A DNA stretch of 64,000 nucleotides from Pseudomonas sp. UBA2684 (GTDB lineage: Bacteria > Pseudomonadota > Gammaproteobacteria > Pseudomonadales > Pseudomonadaceae), in NCBI GenBank assembly GCA_002354655.1, contig DELY01000003.1:176635-240634 (forward strand), given 5' to 3'. The position numbers were made by a program, and so were the translations under genes. Of the stretch, positions 1 to 8,566 are shown in pieces (the stretch's first letter is position 1; each line of letters begins with the position of its first letter). The notes below the pieces were generated by a model. That model had not been told where the DNA came from and did not search any database. It saw only the letters and a list, made by a program, of their open reading frames with translations.

Positions 1-71
1 AGATCTTCAGTTTTCAAAGATTTTCGCGGATAAATCCGCTCCCACAACAGCGCGGCTTCTCCTGCAACACG

Positions 72-111
72 TAACTGGGACATAGCCTTTTTTATGGCTA
101 TGTCCCAGTTA
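72..111. repeat. Perfect 16-bp inverted repeat (hairpin)
   Basis: Arms at 72-87 and 96-111 are perfectly complementary (taactgggacatagcc and its reverse complement) around an 8-nt T-rich loop. It could act as a terminator for the leftward gene ending at 506, but it lies about 400 bases beyond the stop and has no run of T after the stem, so it is better called a palindromic repeat. Confidence 0.6.
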
Positions 112-160
112 TGGGTTGAAACGTGCAGCCGGCTAGACGATGCCTGGAGCGTAGTAATTC

Positions 161-324
161 GTAGGGTGGGTTAGGCGCATGACCACGGACTATCGGCTGC
201 CGCATAGTCAGTTGCGCCGTAACCCACCAGAGGGGCTAGGCCGATTAACGCTTGGTGGGTTATGTGGCGCATCCATTGCGCAGTTGCTTTGCCAGCCCGC
301 CTCAGCGCCACTAACCCACCCTAC
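161..324. repeat. Nested inverted repeat with GTAGGGTGGGTTA ends
   Basis: The outer arms are gtagggtgggttaggcgc (161-178) and gcgccactaacccaccctac (305-324), complementary except for a 2-nt insertion. A second inverted pair lies inside: gcgccgtaacccacc near 214-228 and ggtgggttatgtggcgc near 253-269. The same GTAGGGTGG-type ends occur at 57935-58023 and, in diverged form, around 61656-61730. This looks like a non-coding dispersed palindrome of the kind common between Pseudomonas genes. Confidence 0.6.
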
Positions 325-505
325 AGAATCGACGTACAACAGTTAACAGGTACATCGTCTTGTATGGTCGGCGCTGTGCTCTCGTGGCCGCCAAGTGCGC
401 CGATCAGCGTATATAACGCAGCAAACGGCCATGATTGACTAAGGCCGCGATGCCGATCGCGGGTAGCGGTAGGGGGTGGCTAAGCAGAGTGGCTATAGCG
501 TCTGA

Positions 506-2032
506 TCAGTGCGGGCGACTCTCGTGCATTCGCGCCAGCTGCCGCTCCAGCAGCGATGGGTAGGGCTCCAGCAGGCGCTCCACGCAGCACGCGCCTTCCG
601 GGCTGGCGATGGCACGAATGCGCGCTCGCTGACGTACCAGTGGGTCATCGCCGACCCGCCGTTCGAGCAACAGCAGATTGCGACTGTGCTGCGACAGCGC
701 CAGGGCGTCCTGGGCGGTTTCGCTGAGTAGCAGATCGCCCTGGCTCATGCCCAGCAGATCCTCGCCTTGGGTCAGGCCCAGCTGCAATTGCAAGGTGATG
801 CCGCTGTCCGCGACCTCGATTTGCAGGGCATGGCCGAGTGCGCGCATCAGCTCGCCGCAGCACATGGCGTGGGTCAGGTAGTCTTCGCCGCTGTCTTGGC
901 GGTGGAACAGCATCAGGCTGCTGCCGTCGTTCAGGGTGTGCAGTTCGCCCTGATACAGCGCTGACGCCTGATTCAGGCAATCGCGGTAGCGTTGCAGCAG
1001 GTCCAGCAGGCGCATGCGCGGCAGTCGGCGCAATTGTTCCTGGGCACCCAGTTGGATCGCCAGGACTGCGCTTTGCTGCGGTTCATGCGGGGCTGGCGCG
1101 GCAACGGGCATTAGCGCAGTGCTGTCGTCGCGCAGATCGGCGAATGGGTCGTGCTCTTGCGGGTCGCTGAAATGGCTCTGGCGTTGCGTCGTTTGCTCGT
1201 CTTCGCCCAGGTCGTCGAAACGCTCGTCATGCAGGTCGCGCATCTCGAAGGTCGGTTCGTCGTCCGCCAGCGTGTGCGGGTAGTCCGTCTCGTCCTGCTC
1301 GTCGTAGGCGTCTTCGGTTTCTGGTTCGGGCTCAGGTTTTTGTGGAACCAGGCGCGCTTGCAGTTGGCGCGCCAGGTCGCCGATTTCGTCCTGGCGGCCA
1401 GCGCCGGGCGCCGGGTCATCCGGGTCGCGCAACCAGACGCGCAGTTGCAGCAGCGGCGTGGAGATGTGCCGGCCCAGGCGCATGCTCAGCGACAAGGCCA
1501 GGGCCAACAGGATCAAACTGAGAATGCCCATGCTTTGCAGGCTGATGGTCATCGGCTGCTGAAACTGACGCATGTCCAGGCTGATGCGCAGTTGCCCGGC
1601 GATCACTTCCTGGAAGGTGATCGGCGTCGAGTACAGCCCCTCGGTTTCGCCGAGCATGCTTTTGCTCGGGCGTGAGCCCGCCTCGGCGAGGATGCGGTTG
1701 TCCACGCTATAGATGGCCGCATGGGCCACCAGCGGGTTTTTCACCAGATTGTTGAGCAGCACGTTGAGGCTGAGGATGTCGTTGGACACCAGCAACTCGG
1801 TTGCCGACGAGGCTGTTTGAGTAATCAGGCTGGTGCCCAGGGCTTCGGCCTGCTGCTCCATGGCCTGCTTGAACTGCATGCCGATCACCCAGGCGTAAAT
1901 CACCAGGGCCAGCGCCACCAGCAACAAACTGTGGCTGGCGATGCGCAAGGCCAGCGGCACGCGGCGTTGGCGCAGGGCTTGAAACAGCAGGAGGAAGAAA
2001 TTATCGGGCTTAACGGGGGCGGGCCGGTTCAC
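506..2032 (-). CDS. AhpA/YtjB (SMP_2)-family inner-membrane protein with C-terminal cyclase-like domain
   Basis: This is a 508-residue membrane protein divergent from serB. In E. coli the related ytjB (smp) also sits beside serB, which supports the family call. A membrane segment near residues 24-46 is followed by a periplasmic part of about 120 residues, a second membrane segment, and a strongly acidic, low-complexity linker. The last 180 residues, from about SAVLAIQLGAQEQL, look like a degenerate class III nucleotidyl cyclase fold without the metal-binding aspartates. The GTG start at 2032 is preferred over the upstream ATG at 2182, because the extra 50 residues look non-coding and would occupy the serB promoter region. 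Its exact function is unknown. The cyclase resemblance is my reading and is uncertain. Confidence 0.75.
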   Translation of the reverse strand: MNRPAPVKPDNFFLLLFQALRQRRVPLALRIASHSLLLVALALVIYAWVIGMQFKQAMEQQAEALGTSLITQTASSATELLVSNDILSLNVLLNNLVKNPLVAHAAIYSVDNRILAEAGSRPSKSMLGETEGLYSTPITFQEVIAGQLRISLDMRQFQQPMTISLQSMGILSLILLALALSLSMRLGRHISTPLLQLRVWLRDPDDPAPGAGRQDEIGDLARQLQARLVPQKPEPEPETEDAYDEQDETDYPHTLADDEPTFEMRDLHDERFDDLGEDEQTTQRQSHFSDPQEHDPFADLRDDSTALMPVAAPAPHEPQQSAVLAIQLGAQEQLRRLPRMRLLDLLQRYRDCLNQASALYQGELHTLNDGSSLMLFHRQDSGEDYLTHAMCCGELMRALGHALQIEVADSGITLQLQLGLTQGEDLLGMSQGDLLLSETAQDALALSQHSRNLLLLERRVGDDPLVRQRARIRAIASPEGACCVERLLEPYPSLLERQLARMHESRPH

Positions 2033-2207
2033 AGAGCTCGGCTCTTGTCGACTGTAGTTGCCGCGCAGTATAGCGAGCGGCCCGCACAGGGCAAAGCGCC
2101 GCGCGTGCCCGTATGGCGGCGAAAATGGGTAGAATGTGCGCCTTTTCTCCGGCTTGCCGACTGTTCGGCAGGCCGCCAGCAACTAATCGAGCCCCGGAGG
2201 GTGCGCC

Positions 2208-3422
2208 TTGCGCGAAATCGTCCTGATCAACATCACCGGCGAAGATCGTCCCGGTCTGACTGCCGCCATCACCGGCGTGCTGGCCCAGGGCGGGGTGAAT
2301 ATCCTCGACATCGGCCAGGCGGTAATCCACGACACCTTGTCGTTCGGCATTCTGGTAGAAATTCCGGATACCGAGCGGGCCTCGTCGGTGCTCAAGGATG
2401 TGCTGTTCACGGCCTACAAACTTGACCAGCAGGTGCGCTTCACGCCGGTGTCCGAAGCGGATTACCAGCAGTGGGTTGGCGGTCAGGGCAAGGCGCGGCA
2501 TATCGTTACCCTGCTGACGCGCAAGGTGACGGCCGAGCAATTGCAGCGCGTCAGCGCAATCACCGCCAAATACGGCTTGAACATTGACCATATCGACCGT
2601 CTGTCCGGGCGCATGCCGCTGGACATGCCGGCCGAGCAGGGCAAGGGCTGCATCGAGTTTTCCGTGCGCGGCGAACCGGCCGATCCGGTGGCGCTGCGTG
2701 CCGAGTTTCTCAGCGTGGCGCAGGAGCTGAACGTCGACATCGCCTTCCAGCGCGATTCGCTGTTTCGCCGTAACCGCCGTTTGGCGGTATTCGACATGGA
2801 CTCGACGCTGATCGAGGCCGAGGTGATCGACGAGTTGGCCAAGGCCGCGGGTGTGGGTGAGCAGGTTTCCGCCATCACCGAGCGGGCGATGCGCGGCGAG
2901 CTGGATTTTGCCGCCAGTTTCAGGGAGCGTCTGGCGCTGCTCAAGGGCCTGCCGGAAAGCGTGCTGGCCGAGATCGGTGCTTCGCTACGCCTGACCGAGG
3001 GCGCCGAAACGCTGTTCAGCGAGCTGCGCCGTCTCGGCTACAAAACCGCGATCCTCTCCGGTGGCTTCACCTATTTTGCCAAGCAGTTGCAAGCCAAGCT
3101 GGGCATCGATTATGTGTTCGCCAACGAGTTGCAGATTGTCGATGGCCTGGTCACCGGCGTGGCGGTCGAGCCAATCGTCGATGCCCAGCGCAAGGCCGAC
3201 CTGCTGCGCGAGCTGGCGCACAAGGAAGGGTTGCGTCTGGAGCAGAGCATCGCGGTCGGCGATGGTGCCAATGACCTGCCGATGCTGGCGATAGCGGGCT
3301 TGGGGGTGGCGTTTCGCGCCAAACCGCTGGTCAAACAGTCGGCCAAGCAGGCAATTTCGACCTTGGGCCTGGACGGTATCCTGTATTTGCTCGGCTTCCG
3401 TGATCGCGACGGCCTGGATTAA
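2208..3422 (+). CDS. serB: Phosphoserine phosphatase SerB
   Basis: Catalyses the last step of serine synthesis, hydrolysis of O-phosphoserine to serine, in the cytoplasm. The protein has 404 residues: two N-terminal ACT-like regulatory domains (about 1-90 and 95-180) and a C-terminal HAD phosphatase domain. The catalytic DMDST motif is at 196-200, with D196 the nucleophile and D198 the acid/base. LSGGF and GDGANDLPM supply the later HAD motifs. The start is TTG at 2208, fixed by a strong ribosome site (ccggagg at 2194-2200). A possible -10 box (tagaat, 2130-2135) lies upstream. The gene ends in a hairpin shared with convergent fimX. The longer ACT-containing form is the usual Pseudomonas type. 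Confidence 0.96.
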   Translation: MREIVLINITGEDRPGLTAAITGVLAQGGVNILDIGQAVIHDTLSFGILVEIPDTERASSVLKDVLFTAYKLDQQVRFTPVSEADYQQWVGGQGKARHIVTLLTRKVTAEQLQRVSAITAKYGLNIDHIDRLSGRMPLDMPAEQGKGCIEFSVRGEPADPVALRAEFLSVAQELNVDIAFQRDSLFRRNRRLAVFDMDSTLIEAEVIDELAKAAGVGEQVSAITERAMRGELDFAASFRERLALLKGLPESVLAEIGASLRLTEGAETLFSELRRLGYKTAILSGGFTYFAKQLQAKLGIDYVFANELQIVDGLVTGVAVEPIVDAQRKADLLRELAHKEGLRLEQSIAVGDGANDLPMLAIAGLGVAFRAKPLVKQSAKQAISTLGLDGILYLLGFRDRDGLD

Positions 3423-3441
3423 ACCGCCACGCACGCACAGC

Positions 3442-3468
3442 AAAAAGCCGCCCTCAGGCGGCTTTTTT
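3442..3468. terminator. Bidirectional terminator between serB and fimX
   Basis: The stem is gccgcc (3447-3452) with ggcggc (3457-3462) and a 4-nt loop. A run of A on the left and a run of T on the right let it work on both strands. It lies between the convergent genes serB and fimX. A weaker outer arm (cacgcac / gtgcgtg) surrounds it. Confidence 0.88.
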
Positions 3469-3481
3469 GTACGTGCGTGGG

Positions 3482-5551
3482 TTACTCGTCGCCGGCGGAG
3501 AAGTCGTAATTCATCGACTGGCTGGGGCCTTGCAGGTAGTAACCCTGGATGTAATTGACCCCGGCCTGCCAGAGTGTGGCCAGTACGCTGGCGCTCTCGA
3601 CGAAGGGCACGATGGTCAGTTTGGCCTGGGCGTGCAGGCTGGCCAGTAAGGTTTTCAGGGCTTCCTGATGCTCCGCTTTGCTCAGGTCTTGGGAGAACGA
3701 GCCGTCGATCTTGACGAAGTCGATATTCAGGTGTTTGAGCGTATTGAACGGGTTCAATGCGCAACCGAACTGGCTGAGTGCGACTTTGCAGTGCAGCTCG
3801 CTCAAACCCTGGGTCAGGAGTTTGGCCTGTTTAAGGTAGGCGATGGCATCCGGCTCGCTGAACTGGAAGACCAGCGAGTCGGAGGGCAGGCGAGCGGCTT
3901 TCAACGCCACGCTGAGCCAGGGCAGCAGCGTTTGGTCCTGCAAACTGACGCTCGACAGGTGCACGAACAGGCGAGTGTTGTGGCCCTTGCTGCGGTGATC
4001 GGCCAGCAGCTTGATCGAGTTGAGGATGACCCAGCGGTCGATCTTCTCGCCCAGCCCGGCCTCTTTCGCCGCGTTGAGGAAGTCCAGTGGCGGAACTTCA
4101 TCGCCTTGCGGGTTAAGCAGACGCAGCAGCACTTCGTAATGCTCGTAGCTGTCGCCGCGCAGGCTGATGATCGGCTGAAACAGCAGGCGGAAGCTGTTGT
4201 GTTCGAGGGCCTGCTGGACCATGGCGACGATGCTGCCACGGTTGGCGGCGGCGGCCAGTTCGTCGGCCGGGTTGTAGAGTTTCAGGGCATTGCCATCGCT
4301 CAGCTCGTCGGCGCAGCGGTGCGCACGGTCGACCACTTCCTGGGCTTTCGCGGTTTTTTCGTTGAGACCGGCGACACCAATCGACAAGGTGGTTTGTGCG
4401 GTGCGGCCGCTGACGTCAAACAGGTGGCCTTCGAGTTTTTTCAGTAAAGCCGCCAGGCTCGCTTCGGATTGCTCCGGCGTTTGCCCCGGTTGCAGTACCG
4501 CGAAGACATCGTCGCCGAAGCGCGCCAGCTGTGCTTCGCCGGCGAAGTGCGCGCGCAGCAGATTGGCCAGGTCGGTGAGCAGCAGGTCGATGCCGGCCAG
4601 GCCGACTTCGGCGAGCAAGGGGGCGTAGCGGTCGACGCGGATGTAGGCCAGGCTGGCCGGTTGTCCGGCATTGATGGCGCGTTCGGCGGCAGCGTCCATC
4701 AATTCGAGGAAGTAGGTGCGGTTGTACAGGCCGGTGACCAAGTCTTGGCTGCTGATCTCGCGCAGTTTTTCTTCCAGCTCGGCATTGTCGCTTTCCGCGC
4801 GGATCACCACCTGAATGCATGGCTCGCTATCGTAGGTGGCCGGGGAAAAACTCATGCGTGCCTGGAACGTCTGGCCATCGGCCTTGACGCCCGTGCAGGC
4901 CAGTTCGGCGCTGCCTTCGGCGCTTTGGTAGTTCTTCAGGAAGTCCTTGAAGTTGGCCTGGTCGGCGGCGCCGATCAAATCAATCATCGGCATGCCTTCG
5001 AGCTCATCGGCGTCTTCGTAGTCGAAGAGTTCGAGGTACGCACGGTTGGCGTAAATATGCATGCCGTCGTGCACATAGGTGATGGCATCGACGGAGCTGT
5101 CGAGCAGCAACTGGCAGCGTTTTTCCGCTTCGCGCAGGGCCACTTCGGCGGCGCGGCGGGCGCGGCGTTCTTCGAGGTTGGCCAGTTCGCGTTTGGCCAC
5201 CAGCACCAGGCGCTCGTCCTCGCCTTGCGGCAGCGCATCCTGGGCGCCCAGGGTCAGCGCTTCGGTGATGCTGTCGGAGTCATTGTTGGCGAGTAGCTGG
5301 ATCACCGGGATGTCTTTGGCTTGCCGGCGGATGGCGTTGATCGCCTCGCTGGGATCGAGTTGCTCGCTGCTGGGTGCGGCGATCAACAAATCCCAGCTTT
5401 GTTGCAGGGCTTCGGCGAGGTCGTCGCTTGAGGTCAGGCGATGCACGCGGGTCGCGCGGCCGGCATTGCGGAACAGGCTAACCAGGCGTTCAGCCTCGTT
5501 CTGCGAGTCTTCGAGAATCAGTAGCCGAATAGTTTTTTTTTCGATGGCCAT
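3482..5551 (-). CDS. fimX: FimX: degenerate REC-PAS-GGDEF-EAL c-di-GMP effector for type IV pili
   Basis: In P. aeruginosa FimX is a polar c-di-GMP receptor needed for type IV pilus assembly and twitching. The 689-residue protein here has the same layout: a degenerate receiver domain (about 7-125), a PAS domain (about 143-255), a GGDEF-like domain whose signature has decayed to FGDDVF (345-350), and an EAL-like domain with EVLLRL (473-478) instead of the catalytic EAL motif. It is therefore expected to bind, not turn over, c-di-GMP. The ATG at 5551 (MAIEKKTIR) matches the known start; an in-frame TTG four codons upstream is less likely. No strong ribosome site is seen. It lies downstream of a PilZ-like gene read in the same direction, with a 63-base gap. 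Confidence 0.95.
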   Translation of the reverse strand: MAIEKKTIRLLILEDSQNEAERLVSLFRNAGRATRVHRLTSSDDLAEALQQSWDLLIAAPSSEQLDPSEAINAIRRQAKDIPVIQLLANNDSDSITEALTLGAQDALPQGEDERLVLVAKRELANLEERRARRAAEVALREAEKRCQLLLDSSVDAITYVHDGMHIYANRAYLELFDYEDADELEGMPMIDLIGAADQANFKDFLKNYQSAEGSAELACTGVKADGQTFQARMSFSPATYDSEPCIQVVIRAESDNAELEEKLREISSQDLVTGLYNRTYFLELMDAAAERAINAGQPASLAYIRVDRYAPLLAEVGLAGIDLLLTDLANLLRAHFAGEAQLARFGDDVFAVLQPGQTPEQSEASLAALLKKLEGHLFDVSGRTAQTTLSIGVAGLNEKTAKAQEVVDRAHRCADELSDGNALKLYNPADELAAAANRGSIVAMVQQALEHNSFRLLFQPIISLRGDSYEHYEVLLRLLNPQGDEVPPLDFLNAAKEAGLGEKIDRWVILNSIKLLADHRSKGHNTRLFVHLSSVSLQDQTLLPWLSVALKAARLPSDSLVFQFSEPDAIAYLKQAKLLTQGLSELHCKVALSQFGCALNPFNTLKHLNIDFVKIDGSFSQDLSKAEHQEALKTLLASLHAQAKLTIVPFVESASVLATLWQAGVNYIQGYYLQGPSQSMNYDFSAGDE

Positions 5552-5614
5552 GGCGAGAGTCAAATCTGCGCCAAACGGGCGCGAAAAGGCGACAAAAGGT
5601 GGTGTGTCGGCAAT

Positions 5615-7420
5615 CTACAGCGACTTCCAGAGTGAGTCAAAGTCTTCCTCCCCACCTGCGCTGCGGGTTCCCGGGGCTGTGACGGGCTTCCCGAGAGCGG
5701 TAGGAACCTGTTCGACGCTACGGTATTCGAACTGGCTGAAGCTGCCGCTGCTGGTTTGCCGGCGGCTGAGTACAGCGCGGCGCTCGGTGCCGCTGAGGTT
5801 GATCAGCACCTTGTTGCCTTCCTGGAAGGGCAGGCGCGGAGTGATCAGGGTGGCGGGACGGGAAATCGCACTGATTTCCGGCAGCAGCAGGGCGCGCAGG
5901 TATTGGCTGTTCTGCTCGGCTTTGCGCACCAATTGCAGGCCGCAGGATTGCGCGTGCGGGGCGATCAGCTCGATGCCCATTTGCGTACCGCCGCCGCGGA
6001 CTTGGCGAATCCAGCGTACCACTGCCACGCTCCAGCCTTGTTCGGGGGAATCCTGCACGCCTAGCAATTCACCGGCTTGCAGTTGGCTGGGGACGTCTTT
6101 TGGCCAGGACAGGCAATAGCCGCCTGGGCTGTGATTGACGATGGGCAGTTCGAATGCCGGGTAGCTCTCGCTGCCGCTGGCTTCAACGTGCACGTCTGGC
6201 GATGGCGGCTTGCTGTACTGGATTTCCTCGAACGGCATGCCGTTTTCCCAGTTATTGCTTTTGTGCGCATCGAAGGCGCTGGACCAGATATCCGGGGTGC
6301 CGGTGTCGGCTTTGAAGACCGCCGCGCTGGTTTCGGCCGGCAGTTGCAGCACTTCGTTGAATGACCGTTGGTTGGCCATGAAGAAGTGCAGGGCGCTCAT
6401 GCCAATGCACAGGGTCATGCTGCCCTGGCCCTGAGTGCGCTGGAAGGTGCGCTCGGAAATATCGCCCCACGCGGCGCCGAGGTGTTGCAGCATGTCCAGG
6501 CTGAACCCGTCGGGGACGAACAGGCGTGACTGCGCGAGGTTTTCCGCCGGTAGCAGCAGGTGTTCTTTGATCGCGTCGACCAGTGGGTGTGGGTCGATGC
6601 CCAGTGCGTTGTGCAGTTCGTTGTCCTGGAACAGCGAGGTGTAGCGTGGCGGTCCATCCAGCTGGGGGGCGACGGCGAACAGACTCGACGGGATGTCGCC
6701 GGCCTGCAGATTGACCAGTGCGCTCCAGGGCTCCAGCACCTCTGCCAGGCGGGCGATAGCGTTTTGGCGCATTTGGTTGCAGCGCGCGCAGCCGAGCAGC
6801 AGGGCGACCAGGTAGCTTTGTTCCGTGCTCAAGCCAGGGGTGTGGCGTGCCAGCGGGTCGCGGATCACCATCTTTTGCAGGTCGCGGTCACGGGCGATCT
6901 GGTAGAGCTGGTGCAGCTCCAGCCACAGGCCTTCCGGGACCGGGCAATACAGTTGGCTGGCGCGTATCAACGGGGCGCACAAGCTGTGCGTGGCACGCTG
7001 CAGGGCGATCGCCAGCAGTTGATTGCGTTCGCGATTATCCTGCGGCGCCACGCGGGCGATGATCAGTTTGTAGCCTACGGCCAAGTGGTTTTGCAGGGCT
7101 TGGCAGAGGTTGGCGACCTTGCGCGGGCGCTCATCGAGGACGATGGCTTGGCTGAGGAAGTGCCGCTCGAGGTGTTTGCAGACGAAATACACCTCCGGCC
7201 GCAGCTGCTCCAGCAGTTGCAGGCGGTTATCCGAGGGGGTCAGCAGTTGGTTGAGTTCAACCAGGGCTTGGTACAGCTGGCGGGCGGTTTCACCAATATT
7301 GGCTTTCGGTAAGCCGGCGATCCAGCGTTTCAGGTCGCGCGGCGTAGCATCGCAGAAAGACAGGCTCTGCTTGTTTGGTGTGGGGACGCGGAGCAGCAGG
7401 TGGGGACTCTGTTTATCCAT
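5615..7420 (-). CDS. Conserved FimX-adjacent protein with C-terminal PilZ-like domain
   Basis: This 601-residue protein has no signal peptide or membrane segment. The first 400 or so residues are helical and unrecognised, with a Cys pair at CARC. The C-terminal part from about 420 has PilZ features: NHSPGG at 429-434 fits the (D/N)xSxxG c-di-GMP-binding motif, followed by strand-rich sequence including VVRWIRQV and MGIEL. The partner RxxxR motif expected 20-30 residues upstream is absent. It is read just before fimX in the same direction, so a c-di-GMP or pilus role is plausible. The PilZ assignment is from motif and strand pattern only, and function is inferred. Start at ATG 7420, with ggag about 11 bases upstream. 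Confidence 0.7.
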   Translation of the reverse strand: MDKQSPHLLLRVPTPNKQSLSFCDATPRDLKRWIAGLPKANIGETARQLYQALVELNQLLTPSDNRLQLLEQLRPEVYFVCKHLERHFLSQAIVLDERPRKVANLCQALQNHLAVGYKLIIARVAPQDNRERNQLLAIALQRATHSLCAPLIRASQLYCPVPEGLWLELHQLYQIARDRDLQKMVIRDPLARHTPGLSTEQSYLVALLLGCARCNQMRQNAIARLAEVLEPWSALVNLQAGDIPSSLFAVAPQLDGPPRYTSLFQDNELHNALGIDPHPLVDAIKEHLLLPAENLAQSRLFVPDGFSLDMLQHLGAAWGDISERTFQRTQGQGSMTLCIGMSALHFFMANQRSFNEVLQLPAETSAAVFKADTGTPDIWSSAFDAHKSNNWENGMPFEEIQYSKPPSPDVHVEASGSESYPAFELPIVNHSPGGYCLSWPKDVPSQLQAGELLGVQDSPEQGWSVAVVRWIRQVRGGGTQMGIELIAPHAQSCGLQLVRKAEQNSQYLRALLLPEISAISRPATLITPRLPFQEGNKVLINLSGTERRAVLSRRQTSSGSFSQFEYRSVEQVPTALGKPVTAPGTRSAGGEEDFDSLWKSL

Positions 7421-7640
7421 CTAACTCGGATACTCCAACGCCAGCAGGTAAGGCGAGTCGTTCTAGTAATAGTGCCCGAACTCTAGCAGCATCTGCTGGC
7501 TATCGCAGCCCTATAAAGGTCTAGCGGCTGTGCGTTGAGCAGCGGCGGTGAGAGGGGGCGAGTGGTACTGGGTTGGACTCATGGAAAGCACTAAGTGTTC
7601 AATGCGCTGCGGTGTTGGCCGCATGGTCGGTCGAGTTGCA

Positions 7641-7662
7641 GGGCCAAGCGGCGGCTTGGCCC
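7641..7662 (-). terminator. Hairpin downstream of psd
   Basis: gggccaagc (7641-7649) pairs perfectly with gcttggccc (7654-7662) around a 4-nt loop, 15 bases beyond the psd stop codon. There is no clear T tract on the leftward strand, so it is only a candidate terminator or 3' stabilising hairpin. Confidence 0.4.
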
Positions 7663-7677
7663 GCGCAACGTTTGGTA

Positions 7678-8529
7678 TTAATTGCTCAGGCGTTGGCCCA
7701 TGCGTACGCCGCTGTTGGCGCCCAGCGCTTCGGCCCACTGCACTTGCTCCGGGCCGAACAGCACTATGGCCGTCGAGCCCAGTTTGAAACGACCGAGTTC
7801 GGCGCCTTTTTCCAGGCTGATCGGTGCGCGTGCGGCTTCATCGTAACGCACGCTTTTCAGGGTGCGCTTGGGGGGCGTGACCAGGCCGGCCCAGACCGTT
7901 TCGATCGAGGCGACGATCATCGCGCCGACCAGCACCACTGCCATCGGCCCGCGCTCGGTGTCGAACAGGCAGACCACGCGCTCGTTACGGGCAAACAGTT
8001 CGGGCACATTTTCCGCAGTGGTTTGGTTGACCGAAAACAGCCGGCCCGGCACGTAGACCATCTCGCGCAGGGTGCCGGCCAGCGGCATGTGCACGCGGTG
8101 GTAATCCTTCGGCGAGAGGTACACGGTGGCGAAGTCGCCACCCATGAACGGGCTGGCGCGCTGGCTGTCGCCACCGAGCAGCTCGACCACGCTGAAGCTG
8201 TGGCCCTTGGCCTGGAACACCCGGCCATGCTCGATTTTGCCGAGTTGGCTGATGGCGCCGTCGGCCGGGCAGAGCACCGCGCCTGGGGTGGTGTCGAGCG
8301 GGCGAGCGCCGTCTTTCAGGGCGCGGGTGAAGAAGGCGTTGAAGTGCTCGAAGGCCGTCGGGTCTTCGATCTGCGCTTCGCTCATGTCAACCTGGTATTG
8401 CTTGGCGAACCAGCCGATCAGGCGGTTCTTGAACCAGCCGGCACGGCATTCGGCCGCGCAGCCGATCAGGCGCGACAGCAGGTGATGCGGCAGCAGGTAC
8501 TGGCTGAAGATAAACAGACGTTGTTTCAT
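7678..8529 (-). CDS. psd: Phosphatidylserine decarboxylase proenzyme
   Basis: Makes phosphatidylethanolamine from phosphatidylserine at the inner membrane. The 283-residue proenzyme carries the self-cleavage motif LGST (250-253); cleavage before S252 would create the pyruvoyl group on the small alpha chain. D90 and H147 match the positions of the proteolytic Asp-His pair known in the E. coli enzyme. Length is normal for the bacterial family. ATG start at 8529; a ribosome site, aaggaat, is just upstream on the leftward strand. rhdA lies immediately upstream in the same direction (37-base gap), so the two may be co-transcribed. Confidence 0.97.
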   Translation of the reverse strand: MKQRLFIFSQYLLPHHLLSRLIGCAAECRAGWFKNRLIGWFAKQYQVDMSEAQIEDPTAFEHFNAFFTRALKDGARPLDTTPGAVLCPADGAISQLGKIEHGRVFQAKGHSFSVVELLGGDSQRASPFMGGDFATVYLSPKDYHRVHMPLAGTLREMVYVPGRLFSVNQTTAENVPELFARNERVVCLFDTERGPMAVVLVGAMIVASIETVWAGLVTPPKRTLKSVRYDEAARAPISLEKGAELGRFKLGSTAIVLFGPEQVQWAEALGANSGVRMGQRLSN

Positions 8530-8566
8530 CGGGATTCCTTAAGAGGCCTGGAGGGCGTGCGGTCGA

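Larger units (their letters stand above)
1..505. other. Gene-free left end rich in palindromic repeats
   Basis: No convincing coding frame is visible here. The stretch holds a REP-like fragment near 28-42 (gcggataaatccgctccc), a perfect long hairpin at 72-111, and a large nested inverted repeat at 161-324. The remaining bases, 325-505, show no recognisable feature and end at the stop codon of the leftward gene beginning at 2032. The region looks like a repeat sink downstream of that gene. Confidence 0.6.

Noticed and set aside
2033-2182. N-terminal extension of the AhpA-type protein
   Set aside because: The 50 extra residues look random and would cover the serB promoter region; the GTG at 2032 starts right before the membrane helix.
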